Below are positions 17,116 through 26,274 of a DNA stretch of 55,792 nt, piece after piece. The notes below the pieces were generated by a model. That model saw only the letters and a program-made list of their open reading frames with translations. It ran no database searches and was not told where the DNA came from. A program made the translations under genes and the position numbers. This stretch comes from Synergistaceae bacterium (GTDB lineage: Bacteria; Synergistota; Synergistia; Synergistales; Aminobacteriaceae), in assembly GCA_031277095.1 (NCBI GenBank), contig JAISLU010000063.1:1-55792 (forward strand), in the 5' to 3' direction. Position 1 is the first letter of the stretch; each line of letters opens with the position of its first letter.

Positions 17116-20100
17116 AGTCCGTCAGTCCCCTCTTCCTCTTCTTCTACCAAAGACATTCCTTCCGCCAAGGCGTCTTTCTCCAAAAACAGATCTGGAATGG
17201 CGAACATGTCCGCGTCCTCCAGCAATTCTTCCGAACTCTCGCCGCTCTCGGGGGAAATCGGCAAGTCGCCCTTGCTTTCTTCGGCCTCATCAAAAAAGGA
17301 CGATTCGGAGAGTACGCTGTATCTGCGCATCGCCCTTTCGTCGTCTTCGTCGTCCAGCACCATTCCGCCGGCGGTTCCGTCGTCGTATTGAACCTCCACG
17401 TCCAGCCCCAGTCCCTGAAGTTCCTTCACCAGAACCCTGAAGCTCTCGGGGATGCCGGGTTTCACCAGGCTCTGGCCCTTGACGATACGTTCGTAGGTCT
17501 TGTCCCGCCCGCGAATGTCGTCGGACTTCACCGTAAGCATCTCCTGCAGGACGTTGGCCGCGCCGTAACCCTCCAGGGCCCAGACCTCCATCTCGCCGAA
17601 ACGCTGACCTCCGAACTGGGCCTTGCCCCCCAGAGGCTGCTGGGTGATGAGGCTGTAGGGTCCGGTGGATCGGGCGTGGATCTTGTCGTCCACCAAGTGG
17701 ATCAACTTCAGCATGTACATGCACCCGATGGTGACCTTTTTCTCCATCGGCTCGCCGGTCCTGCCGTCCCGGAGGGTGATCATGCCGTCCTCGGTGAGTT
17801 CCGGGTACTTTTCGGCACTGAGTTTCGTCATGTTTTCGAAAATTTCCTTTTCCTGTGCGCCCTCGAAAACGGGCGTGGCCACGTGCCATCCGTTGTTCAT
17901 CGCCACGAACCCCATGATGGTCTCCAAAACCTGTCCCAGGTTCATGCGGCTGGGGACGCCCAAGGGATTCAAAACCACGTCTACCGGCGTTCCGTCCGGC
18001 AGATAGGGCATGTCCTCCACGGGGAGAATACGGCTGACGACGCCCTTGTTGCCGTGACGTCCCGCCATCTTGTCCCCTACCGTGATCTTGCGCCACTGAG
18101 CCACGTAGACCTTCACAGTGCGAATCACCCCCGGAGAAAGCGCCTCCGGATTGTCCGTGCGGGTCATCTGCTTCACGGCCACGACTTTGCCTCTGGCGCC
18201 GTGGGGCAGTTTCAACGAATTATCCCGCACCTCGCGGGCTTTTTCGCCGAAAATCGCCCTCAGGAGCTTTTCTTCGGGGGTTTGGTCCGACTCTCCTTTG
18301 GGGGTGACCTTTCCCACTAAAATATCGCCCGAGTTCACCTCGGCTCCGATGCGAATGATCCCGCTGTCGTCGAGGTTTTTCAGCATGTCCTCGCCCACGT
18401 TGGGAATGTCCCGGGTGATCTCCTCCGGCCCGAGTTTCGTCTCCCGGGCCTCTATTTCGTACTCGTCGATATGTATGGACGAAAATTTGTCCTCTTTGAC
18501 CAGGTTCTCGCTGAGCAGGATGGCGTCCTCGAAGTTGTATCCCTCCCAGGGGACAAAGGCGACCAGAACGTTTTGCCCCAAGGCGAGTTCACCGTTGTCC
18601 ACGGCCTGCCCGTCGGCGATGATCATCCCTTTTTCGATCTGTTCTCCTTTTTCCACCAGCGGACGCTGGTGAATGATCGTGCCCTGATTCGAGCGCCTGA
18701 ATTTGATCAGGTTGTAAACGTGCCCGTACCCCTTTTTCGAGCGCACTTCGATGCGCTCCGAGTCCACCCAGGTGACCTCTCCCGAGTCCAGGGCCACCAC
18801 GCAGGAGCCCGAGTCTTTGGCGATGCGGTGTTCTATGCCCGTCCCCACGATAGGGGCCTCGGGGAAAATCAGGGGAACGGCCTGACGCTGCATATTGGAG
18901 CCCATCAAAGCTCTGTTGGCGTCGTCGTGTTCCAGAAAAGGAATGAGCGCCGTGGAGGAAGAGACGATCTGCTTGGGGGAAACGTCCATATAATCGACCT
19001 CCTCCACGGGGATCGTGTCCACGTCGTCCTGGTGCCGGGTGGGGCACTCCGTCCCCTTGATGGTGACGCCGTCCTCCTCCAGCGGGGTATTGGCCATCGC
19101 GACGTGGTAATTGTCCTCCTCGTCGGCGGAAAGAAACTCTATCTCCCCCGTCAGCTTGCCTTTTCCGACCTTGCGCCGGGGCGTGATCAGGAACCCGTGC
19201 TCGTTCAAACGGGCGTAGGTCGTGAGGGACGACACGAGGCCGATATTGGGGCCTTCAGGCGTTTCGATGGGGCAGACCCGGCCATAGTGGGTGTAGTGGA
19301 CGTCGCGAGCCTCGAAACCTGCCCGCTCGCGGCTCAGACCTCCCGGTCCCAAGGCAGAAAGCCGCCTTCTGTGAGTGACCTCCGCCAGGGGGTTTGTCTG
19401 ATCCATAAACTGGGACAACTGGCCGGAACCGTAAAACTCCCGAAGCGCCGCGGCGATGGGGCGCACATTGATGAGTTCTCGGCCCATGGCCGTACTCAGA
19501 TTGGGAATGGTGGTCATGCGCTCCTTCGCGATGCGCTCCATGCGCAGAAGGCCGATGCGAATCTGGTTCTGGAGCAACTCTCCGATGGACCGCACCCGGC
19601 GGTTGCCCAGATGGTCGATATCGTCGCTCTTTTTGTCCAGGGCCCGCATGGCGAACATCTCTCGCACGATGCTCACCACGTCCTCCAGGGTCAGAAGGCG
19701 CGTGGACTCCGGGACGTTCAATTTCAAACGGCGGTTGAGCTTGTAGCGCCCCACCCGCCCCAGGGTGTAGCGCCTGGGATCGAAGAAAAGGGAATACAGA
19801 TAATCCCTGGCGTTTTCTACCCGCGCAGGTTCGTTGGGCCGGAGGCGCCGAAAAATCTCCTGCATAGCCTCGTCCGCGCTCTGGGTCGTGTCTTTTTCCA
19901 AAGTCAAGGCCAAAGAGGGGTCGATGCCCAGTACCTCGATGCCGCCCTGCCCGTCGAGGTCCAGCGCTTTCAGTTTTTCCAGCGCGTCACGGGAGACGGG
20001 GCGGTTGCGCCCCACAATCAGCCCGCCCTCCGGGTCGTAAAAATCCTTGGCGGCCAACATGCCCCTCATCTCGTCGCTGAACTCCATAAAAGTAGATTGA

Positions 20101-20765
20101 GCCTCGAACAGTTCCAGTATTTCCTCGTTGTTCTTCGCGCCAAAGGCCTTCAGCAACAAAGAAACCGGCAGTTTTTTCCGGTTGTCGATATTGACCGAGA
20201 CGACTTCACCCGGCGCGACGGCGAAATCCAACCACGCGCCCCTGTCAGGGATAATCTTTGCCGTACAGGACTCCTGCCCGGGAAGCGAATCCTCTTTCGT
20301 GAAATAGACGCCGGCCGAGCGCGCCAGTTGGTTGATGACCACACGTTCCGTTCCATTGATGATGAAGGTCCCCCGCTCGGTCATGACGGGAAAATCGCCC
20401 AGGAAGATCTCCTCTTCCTTGATTTCCTGCAGCTTGGTGTTGGTGAGGCGGATGGTGGCGCGAATGGGGCGCGCCCAGGTCATATCGCGCCGGCGGGCTT
20501 CCTCCTCCGTCAGGCTGGGATTGTCGACGTAATAACGGACGAACTCCAGGGCAAATTGGCCGTCATAACTTTCAATAGGAAAAACTTCGTACAGAAGTTC
20601 CTGTAACCCCTGCATTTCACGGGAATCAGGCGCAACGTCGTCTTGATAAAACCAACGGTAAGAAGCGCGCTGAACCTCGATCATGTCGGGTATTTCTATG
20701 AGGTCATGCACACGGCCAAAAGTAAAACGCTGCCGTTTCTTGCTGACTGGAACAAATTCGGGCAT
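17097..20765 (-). CDS. rpoB: DNA-directed RNA polymerase subunit beta
   Basis: Beta subunit of RNA polymerase, 1222 residues. The rifampicin region reads as wild type: '[18 protein letters not shown]' then '[19 protein letters not shown]'. Further conserved segments are '[15 protein letters not shown]', '[18 protein letters not shown]', the K-rich catalytic contact '[17 protein letters not shown]' and '[20 protein letters not shown]' near the C-terminus. The end carries an acidic extension of about 60 residues (EEEEE run) not seen in E. coli. ATG at 20765 has GGGAGG 13-18 nt upstream. Unlike most bacteria there is no rplJ-rplL directly upstream; a gamma-glutamyltransferase gene is there, and rpoB has its own promoter. 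Confidence 0.98.
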   Translation of the reverse strand: MPEFVPVSKKRQRFTFGRVHDLIEIPDMIEVQRASYRWFYQDDVAPDSREMQGLQELLYEVFPIESYDGQFALEFVRYYVDNPSLTEEEARRRDMTWARPIRATIRLTNTKLQEIKEEEIFLGDFPVMTERGTFIINGTERVVINQLARSAGVYFTKEDSLPGQESCTAKIIPDRGAWLDFAVAPGEVVSVNIDNRKKLPVSLLLKAFGAKNNEEILELFEAQSTFMEFSDEMRGMLAAKDFYDPEGGLIVGRNRPVSRDALEKLKALDLDGQGGIEVLGIDPSLALTLEKDTTQSADEAMQEIFRRLRPNEPARVENARDYLYSLFFDPRRYTLGRVGRYKLNRRLKLNVPESTRLLTLEDVVSIVREMFAMRALDKKSDDIDHLGNRRVRSIGELLQNQIRIGLLRMERIAKERMTTIPNLSTAMGRELINVRPIAAALREFYGSGQLSQFMDQTNPLAEVTHRRRLSALGPGGLSRERAGFEARDVHYTHYGRVCPIETPEGPNIGLVSSLTTYARLNEHGFLITPRRKVGKGKLTGEIEFLSADEEDNYHVAMANTPLEEDGVTIKGTECPTRHQDDVDTIPVEEVDYMDVSPKQIVSSSTALIPFLEHDDANRALMGSNMQRQAVPLIFPEAPIVGTGIEHRIAKDSGSCVVALDSGEVTWVDSERIEVRSKKGYGHVYNLIKFRRSNQGTIIHQRPLVEKGEQIEKGMIIADGQAVDNGELALGQNVLVAFVPWEGYNFEDAILLSENLVKEDKFSSIHIDEYEIEARETKLGPEEITRDIPNVGEDMLKNLDDSGIIRIGAEVNSGDILVGKVTPKGESDQTPEEKLLRAIFGEKAREVRDNSLKLPHGARGKVVAVKQMTRTDNPEALSPGVIRTVKVYVAQWRKITVGDKMAGRHGNKGVVSRILPVEDMPYLPDGTPVDVVLNPLGVPSRMNLGQVLETIMGFVAMNNGWHVATPVFEGAQEKEIFENMTKLSAEKYPELTEDGMITLRDGRTGEPMEKKVTIGCMYMLKLIHLVDDKIHARSTGPYSLITQQPLGGKAQFGGQRFGEMEVWALEGYGAANVLQEMLTVKSDDIRGRDKTYERIVKGQSLVKPGIPESFRVLVKELQGLGLDVEVQYDDGTAGGMVLDDEDDERAMRRYSVLSESSFFDEAEESKGDLPISPESGESSEELLEDADMFAIPDLFLEKDALAEGMSLVEEEEEGTDGLWPEER

Positions 20766-20810
20766 GGATAAAAAGACCTCCCTTAGTCGGGAAAATTATG
20801 CCGAAAAATG

Positions 20811-20839
20811 ATCATAACAAAAAAAGACGGCCATGTCAA
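20811..20839 (-). promoter_or_regulatory. consensus promoter of rpoB embedded in the ggt terminator
   Basis: On the minus strand TTGACA (20839-20834), exactly 17 nt, then TATGAT (20816-20811). The -35 box lies in the loop and second arm of the ggt terminator hairpin and the -10 box begins just after its T tract. Predicted start near 20804, about 40 nt before the rpoB ATG. Confidence 0.85.
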
Positions 20840-20850
20840 ACGACATGGCC
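20819..20850 (-). terminator. rho-independent terminator of ggt operon
   Basis: Perfect 9-bp stem (20850-20842 with 20837-20829), GTTT loop, then GTC and seven T on the minus strand. It lies 64 nt past the ggt stop and overlaps the rpoB promoter. Confidence 0.85.
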
Positions 20851-20913
20851 CCGCAATTCAAAAGAATCTACAATATCAAAAGAACCTGCTCTCCCAAATT
20901 TCTCCTCCGGCCT

Positions 20914-22644
20914 TCAATAGCCCACAGCTACGCCGTTGCGGCGGGAGTCGGCACCACCCACGATCTCTCCGTCTTTGATCATGATGCCCTGAGCGCCGCC
21001 GAAATAAAGACCTTTCTCCCGGACCTCGACGTTGTGCCCACGCTTTTTGAGTCCCTCGACGATGGACTCGTCGACGCCGGCCTCGATCAGAAGGGGGCCA
21101 GCCTTGCCTCCGGAGAGGGCGTTGAAGAGACGGGGGGCCTCGATGGCTTCGTCCATGGACATGCCGAAGTCCACGGCGTTCACGATGATCTGCGCGACGG
21201 CCAGGATGATCCGGGTCGCTCCGGGAGAGCCCACGGCGATGAAGGGCTTTCCATCCGGGGAGATCACCAGGGTCGGTGTCATGGAGGAAAGGGGTCTCTT
21301 GCCCGGCTCGGGGGCATTGACGCTGGAGGCGTTCGTGGAGAAGTCGTCCATTTCATCGTTCAGCATAAAGCCGTACTCGGGGACGAAAACGCCGGAGCCA
21401 AAGAAATTGTTGATGGTCCAGGTCCAGGCCACCATGTTGCCTTTGCTGTCCACCACGGAGAAGTGGGTGGTGGATACGTGTTGGTTGTGATCCCCCGCGG
21501 GACCGTACCGATGCTGGGTCTTCGGGGTGGTGGCGAAGGCTGTCGGATCGCCGGCGGTGATTTCGAGGGCGGCGGTCTCCCCAATTTTCTCAGCCAGCCG
21601 TTGGGCGTATGCCTTGGAGATCAGACCCGCCAGAGGAACGTTTGCGAAGGCTGTGTCCGCCATATATTTGGCCCGGTCCGCGAACATCATTTTGCTGGTC
21701 TCGGACAGGTGATGGAGGTAAAGTTCGCTGTTGTGGCCCCATTCCTTCACGGGGAAGTTCTCCAGGACGTTCAGTATCTGGATGACATGGGTTCCCGCGC
21801 TGGAGGCAGGGGGAGGCGCCACGATGGAGAACCCGTGGTAGGTCCCCTTCAGGGGCTCCCGTTTCTCTATCTTGTAGTTCGCCAGATCCTCCATGGTCAT
21901 GTTCCCGCCGGCTTTGTTGACGGCACGCACCACGGCCTCGCCGATTTCGCCTTTGTAGTAGGCGTCGGGACCCTTCTCGGCAAGCAGGCGGAATGTCTTG
22001 GCCAGGACCGGCTGCTTGAGGAGAGTGCCCTTTTCGAGGGGCAGTCCCTCTGGAGTGTAGGTCGTTCCATCAGGATTGAAGGCGGTGATCTTGTCGAAGT
22101 TGTCCTGGATCATGGAGGCCAGAAGCGGATCTACGGTGAAACCCTCCTCCGCCAGCGCCAGAGCCGGGGCCATAACCTCGGCGAAGGACAGGGTGCCGTA
22201 CTTCTCGAGAATCGTGAAGAGCCCCATAGGAGAGCCGGGAACTCCGGAGGCTTTGCCTCCCCAGGTCGACCATTTTTCCTTCTGAGACTGTTCGGACGAG
22301 AAGAGGTCCTTCGTCGCCGATTTGGGGGCCATCTCGCGGAAGTCCCAGCAAACGGTCTCCCCGGTGTTGAGGTAAAGGGTGGCGAACCCACCCCCGCCCA
22401 GGCCGGAGGCGTTGGGCTCCACGATGTTGAGCGCCAGCGCCGTCGCGATAGCCGCGTCAACGGCGTTGCCTCCCTTTTTCAAGATCTCCACCCCCGCCTT
22501 TGAAGCCAATTCGTTGGCCGCGGCCACCATCCCGTTCTTAGCCTTGACGTCAGCGAAGGTGATGGGGGCATTGGCAAACGCCGCCGAACAAAACATCCAA
22601 ACAGAAAAAATCAAAACCAACCCGCAAAAAACACGAACCTTCAT
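20914..22644 (-). CDS. ggt: secreted gamma-glutamyltransferase
   Basis: N-terminal nucleophile hydrolase that cleaves or transfers gamma-glutamyl groups (glutathione, gamma-Glu peptides or gamma-polyglutamate) outside the inner membrane. From the ATG at 22644 it is 576 residues with a signal peptide (MKVRVFCGLVLIFSVWMFCSAAFA). The self-cleavage/nucleophile threonine is in 'HVSTTHFSVVDSKGN' near residue 390, and the substrate loop is 'PLSSMTPTLVISPDGKP'. A second start at 22662 adds six residues and has its own ribosome binding site (see the duplicated-start feature). It is the last gene of the leftward operon opposite pgsBC-pgsW, which points to a gamma-glutamyl polymer or peptide as substrate. 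It ends at a strong terminator. Confidence 0.92.
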   Translation of the reverse strand: MKVRVFCGLVLIFSVWMFCSAAFANAPITFADVKAKNGMVAAANELASKAGVEILKKGGNAVDAAIATALALNIVEPNASGLGGGGFATLYLNTGETVCWDFREMAPKSATKDLFSSEQSQKEKWSTWGGKASGVPGSPMGLFTILEKYGTLSFAEVMAPALALAEEGFTVDPLLASMIQDNFDKITAFNPDGTTYTPEGLPLEKGTLLKQPVLAKTFRLLAEKGPDAYYKGEIGEAVVRAVNKAGGNMTMEDLANYKIEKREPLKGTYHGFSIVAPPPASSAGTHVIQILNVLENFPVKEWGHNSELYLHHLSETSKMMFADRAKYMADTAFANVPLAGLISKAYAQRLAEKIGETAALEITAGDPTAFATTPKTQHRYGPAGDHNQHVSTTHFSVVDSKGNMVAWTWTINNFFGSGVFVPEYGFMLNDEMDDFSTNASSVNAPEPGKRPLSSMTPTLVISPDGKPFIAVGSPGATRIILAVAQIIVNAVDFGMSMDEAIEAPRLFNALSGGKAGPLLIEAGVDESIVEGLKKRGHNVEVREKGLYFGGAQGIMIKDGEIVGGADSRRNGVAVGY

Positions 22645-22677
22645 TAAAAACTCCTCCTTCATTAAAAATTCCTCCTT
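22642..22677 (-). promoter_or_regulatory. tandemly duplicated ribosome binding site plus start codon of ggt
   Basis: Two 18-bp units lie head to tail, each reading AAGGAGGA(A/G)TTTTTAATG, with one difference. Both ATGs (22662 and 22644) are in frame and each has a near-perfect Shine-Dalgarno at the same spacing. The upstream start would add MKEEFL before the signal peptide. Confidence 0.9.
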
Positions 22678-22758
22678 ACGTTCCCAAAGATCGCCCGAAC
22701 TTCGTCTCCGAAACGAAAATCCAGGCGTCGACACTCCTGCATTCAGGAGAACATAAAC

Positions 22759-22798
22759 GGGGTCAGGGGACGAGTCCCCTGCGGGGTATGGGGCGGGG
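22759..22798. repeat. GC-rich dispersed repeat, copy 2
   Basis: Inverted copy of the element at 11906-11950, with the hairpin CAGGGGA-CGAG-TCCCCTG. It lies in the 158-nt gap between the M14-like gene and ggt, just after the former's stop codon, where it could slow transcription or stabilise mRNA. Confidence 0.75.
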
Positions 22799-22802
22799 TA
22801 CG

Positions 22803-23951
22803 TCAGTCGATCGGCAAAGGCTTCAGATAATAGCCGACGCCCTTCGCGATCATGTCCTCGTAATGGGGAATCCCTTCCACAACGATGTCCTTGCCCTCGT
22901 GAAACAAACCCAGCATCTCCAGGAAAAGGCGGATTGCCGTCAGGTGGCGGGCGACGCGCAGGGCGACAGGCTGATCTCCGTTCGAATAGGGAATGAAAAG
23001 GTTCCCCATGTCACGCGCTTTCGCGTAGGCCTTGTCCTTCCCGGTCAGAGCCAGAGCCTCGTCCGTCCGCCCCCGCAGGCGCCCCTGGGAAGGATTTGCC
23101 GTCTCCATCAGGATGGGCAAGGTGTCCGTCCCGTCCCCCCACTCCCGGTGGGAAAGGCCGCGCAGGTTCTTGGGCGAGGGCTCCAGGCGTATTTCGATAT
23201 CCATGCCCTTCAGCTCCATGGCTACGGCCGCCGCCAGTTCCATACTCCTCTCGTGAGCCACGATGGCGTCGATGACGGGATACTCGGGGGAGGCCTCGTG
23301 GAGGTCGAAGGCGAGGTCCACATTTTCCCTGCGGATCAGTTCCATGATGGCGAATCCCAACTGCTCGGCCAAAGTGCCGTTCGGGTCGCCCGGGTATGAG
23401 CGGTTCAGGTTTTTGTTTTCGTTTCCCGAAAGCTCCTGGCCCGACGGTTTATGCTTATAGATGTCGGGGCCGGGCCACATCAGGATGTGCTGCATGTCCC
23501 GGGAACCGTAGCGGAAGACCCGCTCACTCCCGTCGGGAAGGGTAAAGTGGAGGAAGGACGGGGAGGCCTCCTGGGGAAAGTTGTGGCGAAACCCGGCGTG
23601 CATGGCGAAGGGCACGACGATCAAACGCCCCGCCTCCACGCGGGCATTTTCCAGAAGGACCACCGCCGAAAGAAACGAGGACGGTTCGTTGGGGTGGGTT
23701 CCCCCCAAGACCATTACGGCAGCCCCTGGCCGGCCGCTGTCCTGGATGAAGACGGGGGTGTCCACGGGGGTACCCGCCAGTTTGGGCAGATAATCCGAGA
23801 GCATGATCCGCCGGTACTCGGGCAGAGGCACCAGAACGTCGTCCCTCCACATTTTCATGAAGTCCCTCGCGGCCAGCCAGCAAACGAGCAGCGAAAGGGC
23901 GAAAAGCAGGGTCGCCGTCGCGGCGTTGCCCGAAACTCTGTGGGAGTCCAT
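22803..23951 (-). CDS. membrane-anchored M14/aspartoacylase-succinylglutamate desuccinylase family hydrolase
   Basis: A 382-residue zinc hydrolase of the M14-like deacylase group. An N-terminal hydrophobic span (about residues 9-28, ATATLLFALSLLVCWLAA) anchors or exports it. Zinc ligands are visible as H-x-x-E in 'VLGGTHPNEPSSFLSAV' and a later histidine in 'VDLAFDLHEASPEYPV'; an Arg/Asn-rich substrate segment 'NENKNLNRSYPGDPNGT' lies between. The family removes N-acyl groups or cuts carboxy-terminal amide bonds. Placed between a permease pair and ggt, and opposite gamma-PGA synthesis genes, it may act on gamma-glutamyl chains or N-acyl amino acids; this is inference. The start ATG at 23951 has only a weak GGGG upstream. 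Confidence 0.8.
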   Translation of the reverse strand: MDSHRVSGNAATATLLFALSLLVCWLAARDFMKMWRDDVLVPLPEYRRIMLSDYLPKLAGTPVDTPVFIQDSGRPGAAVMVLGGTHPNEPSSFLSAVVLLENARVEAGRLIVVPFAMHAGFRHNFPQEASPSFLHFTLPDGSERVFRYGSRDMQHILMWPGPDIYKHKPSGQELSGNENKNLNRSYPGDPNGTLAEQLGFAIMELIRRENVDLAFDLHEASPEYPVIDAIVAHERSMELAAAVAMELKGMDIEIRLEPSPKNLRGLSHREWGDGTDTLPILMETANPSQGRLRGRTDEALALTGKDKAYAKARDMGNLFIPYSNGDQPVALRVARHLTAIRLFLEMLGLFHEGKDIVVEGIPHYEDMIAKGVGYYLKPLPID

Positions 23952-23967
23952 AATTTTCCCCCGCCCC

Positions 23968-24111
23968 CTATTTGATCAGCAACAGCCGCAGCACCAGGGG
24001 AATCACCACCAGGGCGGCGGTCGCCTGTTTCCAAAAATCCTTCTCGCGATAGGCACAGCGAATCGTGAGCAAAAGGATGAACGCGATGATGACGCGATAG
24101 ACGATTTGCAT
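23968..24111 (-). CDS. 47-residue membrane protein, putative accessory subunit of the DctM-like permease
   Basis: The ORF starts at ATG 24111, two nt after the TAG of the upstream permease gene, and encodes MQIVYRVIIAFILLLTIR..., 47 residues. It has two hydrophobic spans (about residues 3-17 and 32-46) with a positively charged/acidic hinge (CAYREKDFWKQ) between them. A purine-rich GGTGGG lies upstream. The tight coupling to the permease and the hairpin topology suggest a small subunit, like the small DctQ-type partners of TRAP permeases but much smaller. No named family recognised. Confidence 0.7.
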   Translation of the reverse strand: MQIVYRVIIAFILLLTIRCAYREKDFWKQATAALVVIPLVLRLLLIK

Positions 24112-24113
24112 GA

Positions 24114-25418
24114 CTACACCCACCGCAGCCACGAGGCCAGAGGTCCGGCGTAAGCGATGAACGCGATTCCCCAGAGCGCGATGGCGACCGCGGGAACGAC
24201 GCAGACTTTCAATATCTTGAAATAATTCTTCTCCCCCACCACCTGCCCGGCAAAAATGCCGGCGAGGGCCGTGGGAGGCACCAGGTCCCCCAGGCTGGCG
24301 ATCAGGGCGAGGGCCGTGGCCGTGATGATCTGATCCTTGGCCAGCAGCGCGAACATGAAGGGAACGCCCAGCACGGAGGCGGCGCCGAAGGAGGAGATGG
24401 CCCCGAAGGCCGGAATGGAAACGGCGATACTGAGGTAAAGAGCCCACTCGGGGATGGAAAGCGCGCTGATGACGACAAATCCACGGACTCCGTTGAGGGT
24501 CATGACCTGGATGAACATCCCCACACCCATGAGGATACCCAAAACGGGCAAAGCGTCGTCGATGGCCTCGGTGGCGGAGGCCAGCACGTTCCAGCGCCGT
24601 CCTGTAAACACCGCCGATGCGGAGGCGATCAGAAACTGGAGAGGCATCCCCAAAAACGGGAAATATTGGGGCATAAATTGCTCTCCCGCCATCAAAACCA
24701 CCAACACGGCGAAGGGAGTGCAAAGACGCCAAGTCAGCGGAACGGAACTCATGCGGGCAAGCTCCTTTTCGAGAGCCTCGTCATTTTGCCCCTCTCTGCG
24801 CCTCAGGCTGGGCCAGGCAAGCAAAAGCGCCGCGAAGACGGCCAAGGGCATCGTCGCCGCGAGCAGGGGAACGGCAAATCCCACATAGGGCATGTCGATG
24901 CCGCCCCCAATGATCATCACCGGGATATTGATGGGCGGAGCGATCATACCCAGCAAGGCCGCTATGGCGATCAACGCCCCCGTCTTCACCCGCGGAACGC
25001 CCAAGTGCATCAGAACCGGCGCGACAAGCGCCCCTGTAGTGAGGCAGCAGGCGGTGGAAGATCCGGTCAGCATCCCCGGGAACATGATCAGAAGGGTCAC
25101 CCCTATGGAGAGAAGGACGGGATAGTTTCTGAACCTTCGGATTCCCCAAGCCGCGATGGACTCCATCAGGCCGATGGCCTGCACGGTTTTCATGAAGATC
25201 ATCGCCGTCGCGATAATCAGGATGGTATCGATGTACCCGAACATCCCCTCGACCAGGTGACGAACGGGTATCCCTTCGCCCGCCAGGATCGCCCCCAGCA
25301 CCGCCCCTCCCGACATGGCGACAGCTATGGGAAGTTTCAGCGCGAAAGCTCCCAGAGCGAAGGCCAAAATCATCATCGAGGCATAAAAACCCTCCGGCCA
25401 AAACCAATCAAGAGTCAT
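24114..25418 (-). CDS. DctM-like TRAP/ion-transporter superfamily large permease
   Basis: A 434-residue polytopic membrane protein with about 11-12 spans. Two inverted halves carry the DctM/ArsB-superfamily signatures 'FPGMLTGSSTACCLTTGALVAPVL' and 'ISSFGAASVLGVPFMFALL', with the proline-rich 'LLGMIAPPINIPVMIIGGGIDMPY' hairpin and its counterpart 'ASLGDLVPPTALAGIFAGQV'. Family members move dicarboxylates or other organic acids using ion gradients. No DctP-type binding protein is adjacent, although the secreted DUF6305-like product upstream could play such a role. ATG at 25418 has GGAGGAGG at good spacing. The substrate is unknown; glutamate or short gamma-glutamyl products are a reasonable guess from context. 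Confidence 0.82.
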   Translation of the reverse strand: MTLDWFWPEGFYASMMILAFALGAFALKLPIAVAMSGGAVLGAILAGEGIPVRHLVEGMFGYIDTILIIATAMIFMKTVQAIGLMESIAAWGIRRFRNYPVLLSIGVTLLIMFPGMLTGSSTACCLTTGALVAPVLMHLGVPRVKTGALIAIAALLGMIAPPINIPVMIIGGGIDMPYVGFAVPLLAATMPLAVFAALLLAWPSLRRREGQNDEALEKELARMSSVPLTWRLCTPFAVLVVLMAGEQFMPQYFPFLGMPLQFLIASASAVFTGRRWNVLASATEAIDDALPVLGILMGVGMFIQVMTLNGVRGFVVISALSIPEWALYLSIAVSIPAFGAISSFGAASVLGVPFMFALLAKDQIITATALALIASLGDLVPPTALAGIFAGQVVGEKNYFKILKVCVVPAVAIALWGIAFIAYAGPLASWLRWV

Positions 25419-25454
25419 AACCGCCGTCCTCCTCCAATCACCTCTAACACGTCT

Positions 25455-26024
25455 CTAATCGCCGACGCCCCATTCTTTCAATATCTCCGCAAGGGGTTCC
25501 TGGGTACCCTGGATCTTCTCCGCCGTGGTGACGGTCGCATCCGGCCCTTTGAGGCTGTCGAAGATGCCGTCGTCGTTACCGCCCTTCACCACGATGATCT
25601 TCTCGCCGAAGGGGACGGAATCTTTCACGAAGAAGTCGGAAAGTTCCCCTCGGCGGCCTTCGCCCCCCACATGCATGACCAGAATGCGTATCCCCTTGGC
25701 TTTCGCCTCGCCGAACACCTCCCGCGCGCGCTCCATCTCCTGTTCTTTGTCGATGCCGGCGGCGCCGAGCCCTTTGGAACTGCCGCCCACTACGGCGATC
25801 AAGACCTTTCGGTCGCCGAGTTCGGTTTTCTGAAGCATGGCGTTATAATCGGAATCCACTTTCATCTTCTTCAAAAGCACGCGCACCATCATGGCGTCCG
25901 GGCTCTGTCCCACGGACATGAGGGCCACTTCCGCAGCCGACGAAACCGCCGGGAAACACGAAGCCAACATCAATCCCCACAGAAGCCCACGCAAAAGCCG
26001 CCCCTTGGAAAACACGAGCAACAC
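25455..26024 (-). CDS. secreted DUF6305-like protein, first gene of leftward operon
   Basis: A 180-190 residue protein with a signal peptide (LLRGLLWGLMLASCFPAVSSA) and then an alpha-beta pattern: 'EVALMSVGQSPDAMMVRVLL', 'KVLIAVVGGSSKGLGAAGI', 'KGIRILVMHVGGEGRRGELS' and 'GEKIIVVKGGNDDGIFDSL'. These glycine-rich turns after strands suggest a small Rossmann-like binding fold. I associate this with the DUF6305 family, without certainty. Start options are GTG 26024, TTG 26021 and GTG 26015; AAAGGAG upstream best fits GTG 26015 (about 10 nt). It heads the operon with the DctM-like permease and may be its extracytoplasmic partner. Confidence 0.7.
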   Translation of the reverse strand: MLLVFSKGRLLRGLLWGLMLASCFPAVSSAAEVALMSVGQSPDAMMVRVLLKKMKVDSDYNAMLQKTELGDRKVLIAVVGGSSKGLGAAGIDKEQEMERAREVFGEAKAKGIRILVMHVGGEGRRGELSDFFVKDSVPFGEKIIVVKGGNDDGIFDSLKGPDATVTTAEKIQGTQEPLAEILKEWGVGD

Positions 26025-26274
26025 GCTCCTTTCGTATACTCGATCAAATCATACAAAATACCCGAGGAAGTCGACAAAAACGCCGAATCTCTCTCGTTCA
26101 GCAGCCATGATGGTATTATACTCGTACTGTGATGCTCTTCATGGAACATCCCGGCATGTGTTCAGCAAGATGTTGCTTATGAGATGTGTCGATTGAGACT
26201 GAAATTTGAGATCTATATGGGATCGTTGATTCAAGATCTTTAAATTCGAGATCTTTAAATTTGGTGATTTTGCT
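26025..26274. promoter_or_regulatory. divergent control region between the gamma-PGA synthesis and degradation/transport operons
   Basis: A 250-bp AT-rich spacer. Besides the leftward promoter, it has two near-identical units of AGATCTTTAAATT at about 26234-26262 and a further AGATCTATAT upstream, which could be regulator sites or another tandem duplication. No gene was seen. Confidence 0.45.
26048..26077 (-). promoter_or_regulatory. promoter of the DUF6305-permease-hydrolase-ggt operon
   Basis: On the minus strand TTGTCG (26077-26072), an 18-nt spacer, then TATGAT (26053-26048). It lies about 25 nt before the first candidate start codon. The divergent side (26114-26122) offers TATTAT/TATACT as a -10 for pgsB, but without a clear -35. 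Confidence 0.6.

Noticed and set aside
18471-20606. 711-codon open frame on the plus strand, opposite rpoB
   Set aside because: Same reason: antisense shadow with low-complexity composition.
24112-24732. Upstream extension of the 47-residue small-protein frame through the permease gene
   Set aside because: The extension is an out-of-frame reading of the permease; only the part after the permease stop looks like a protein.
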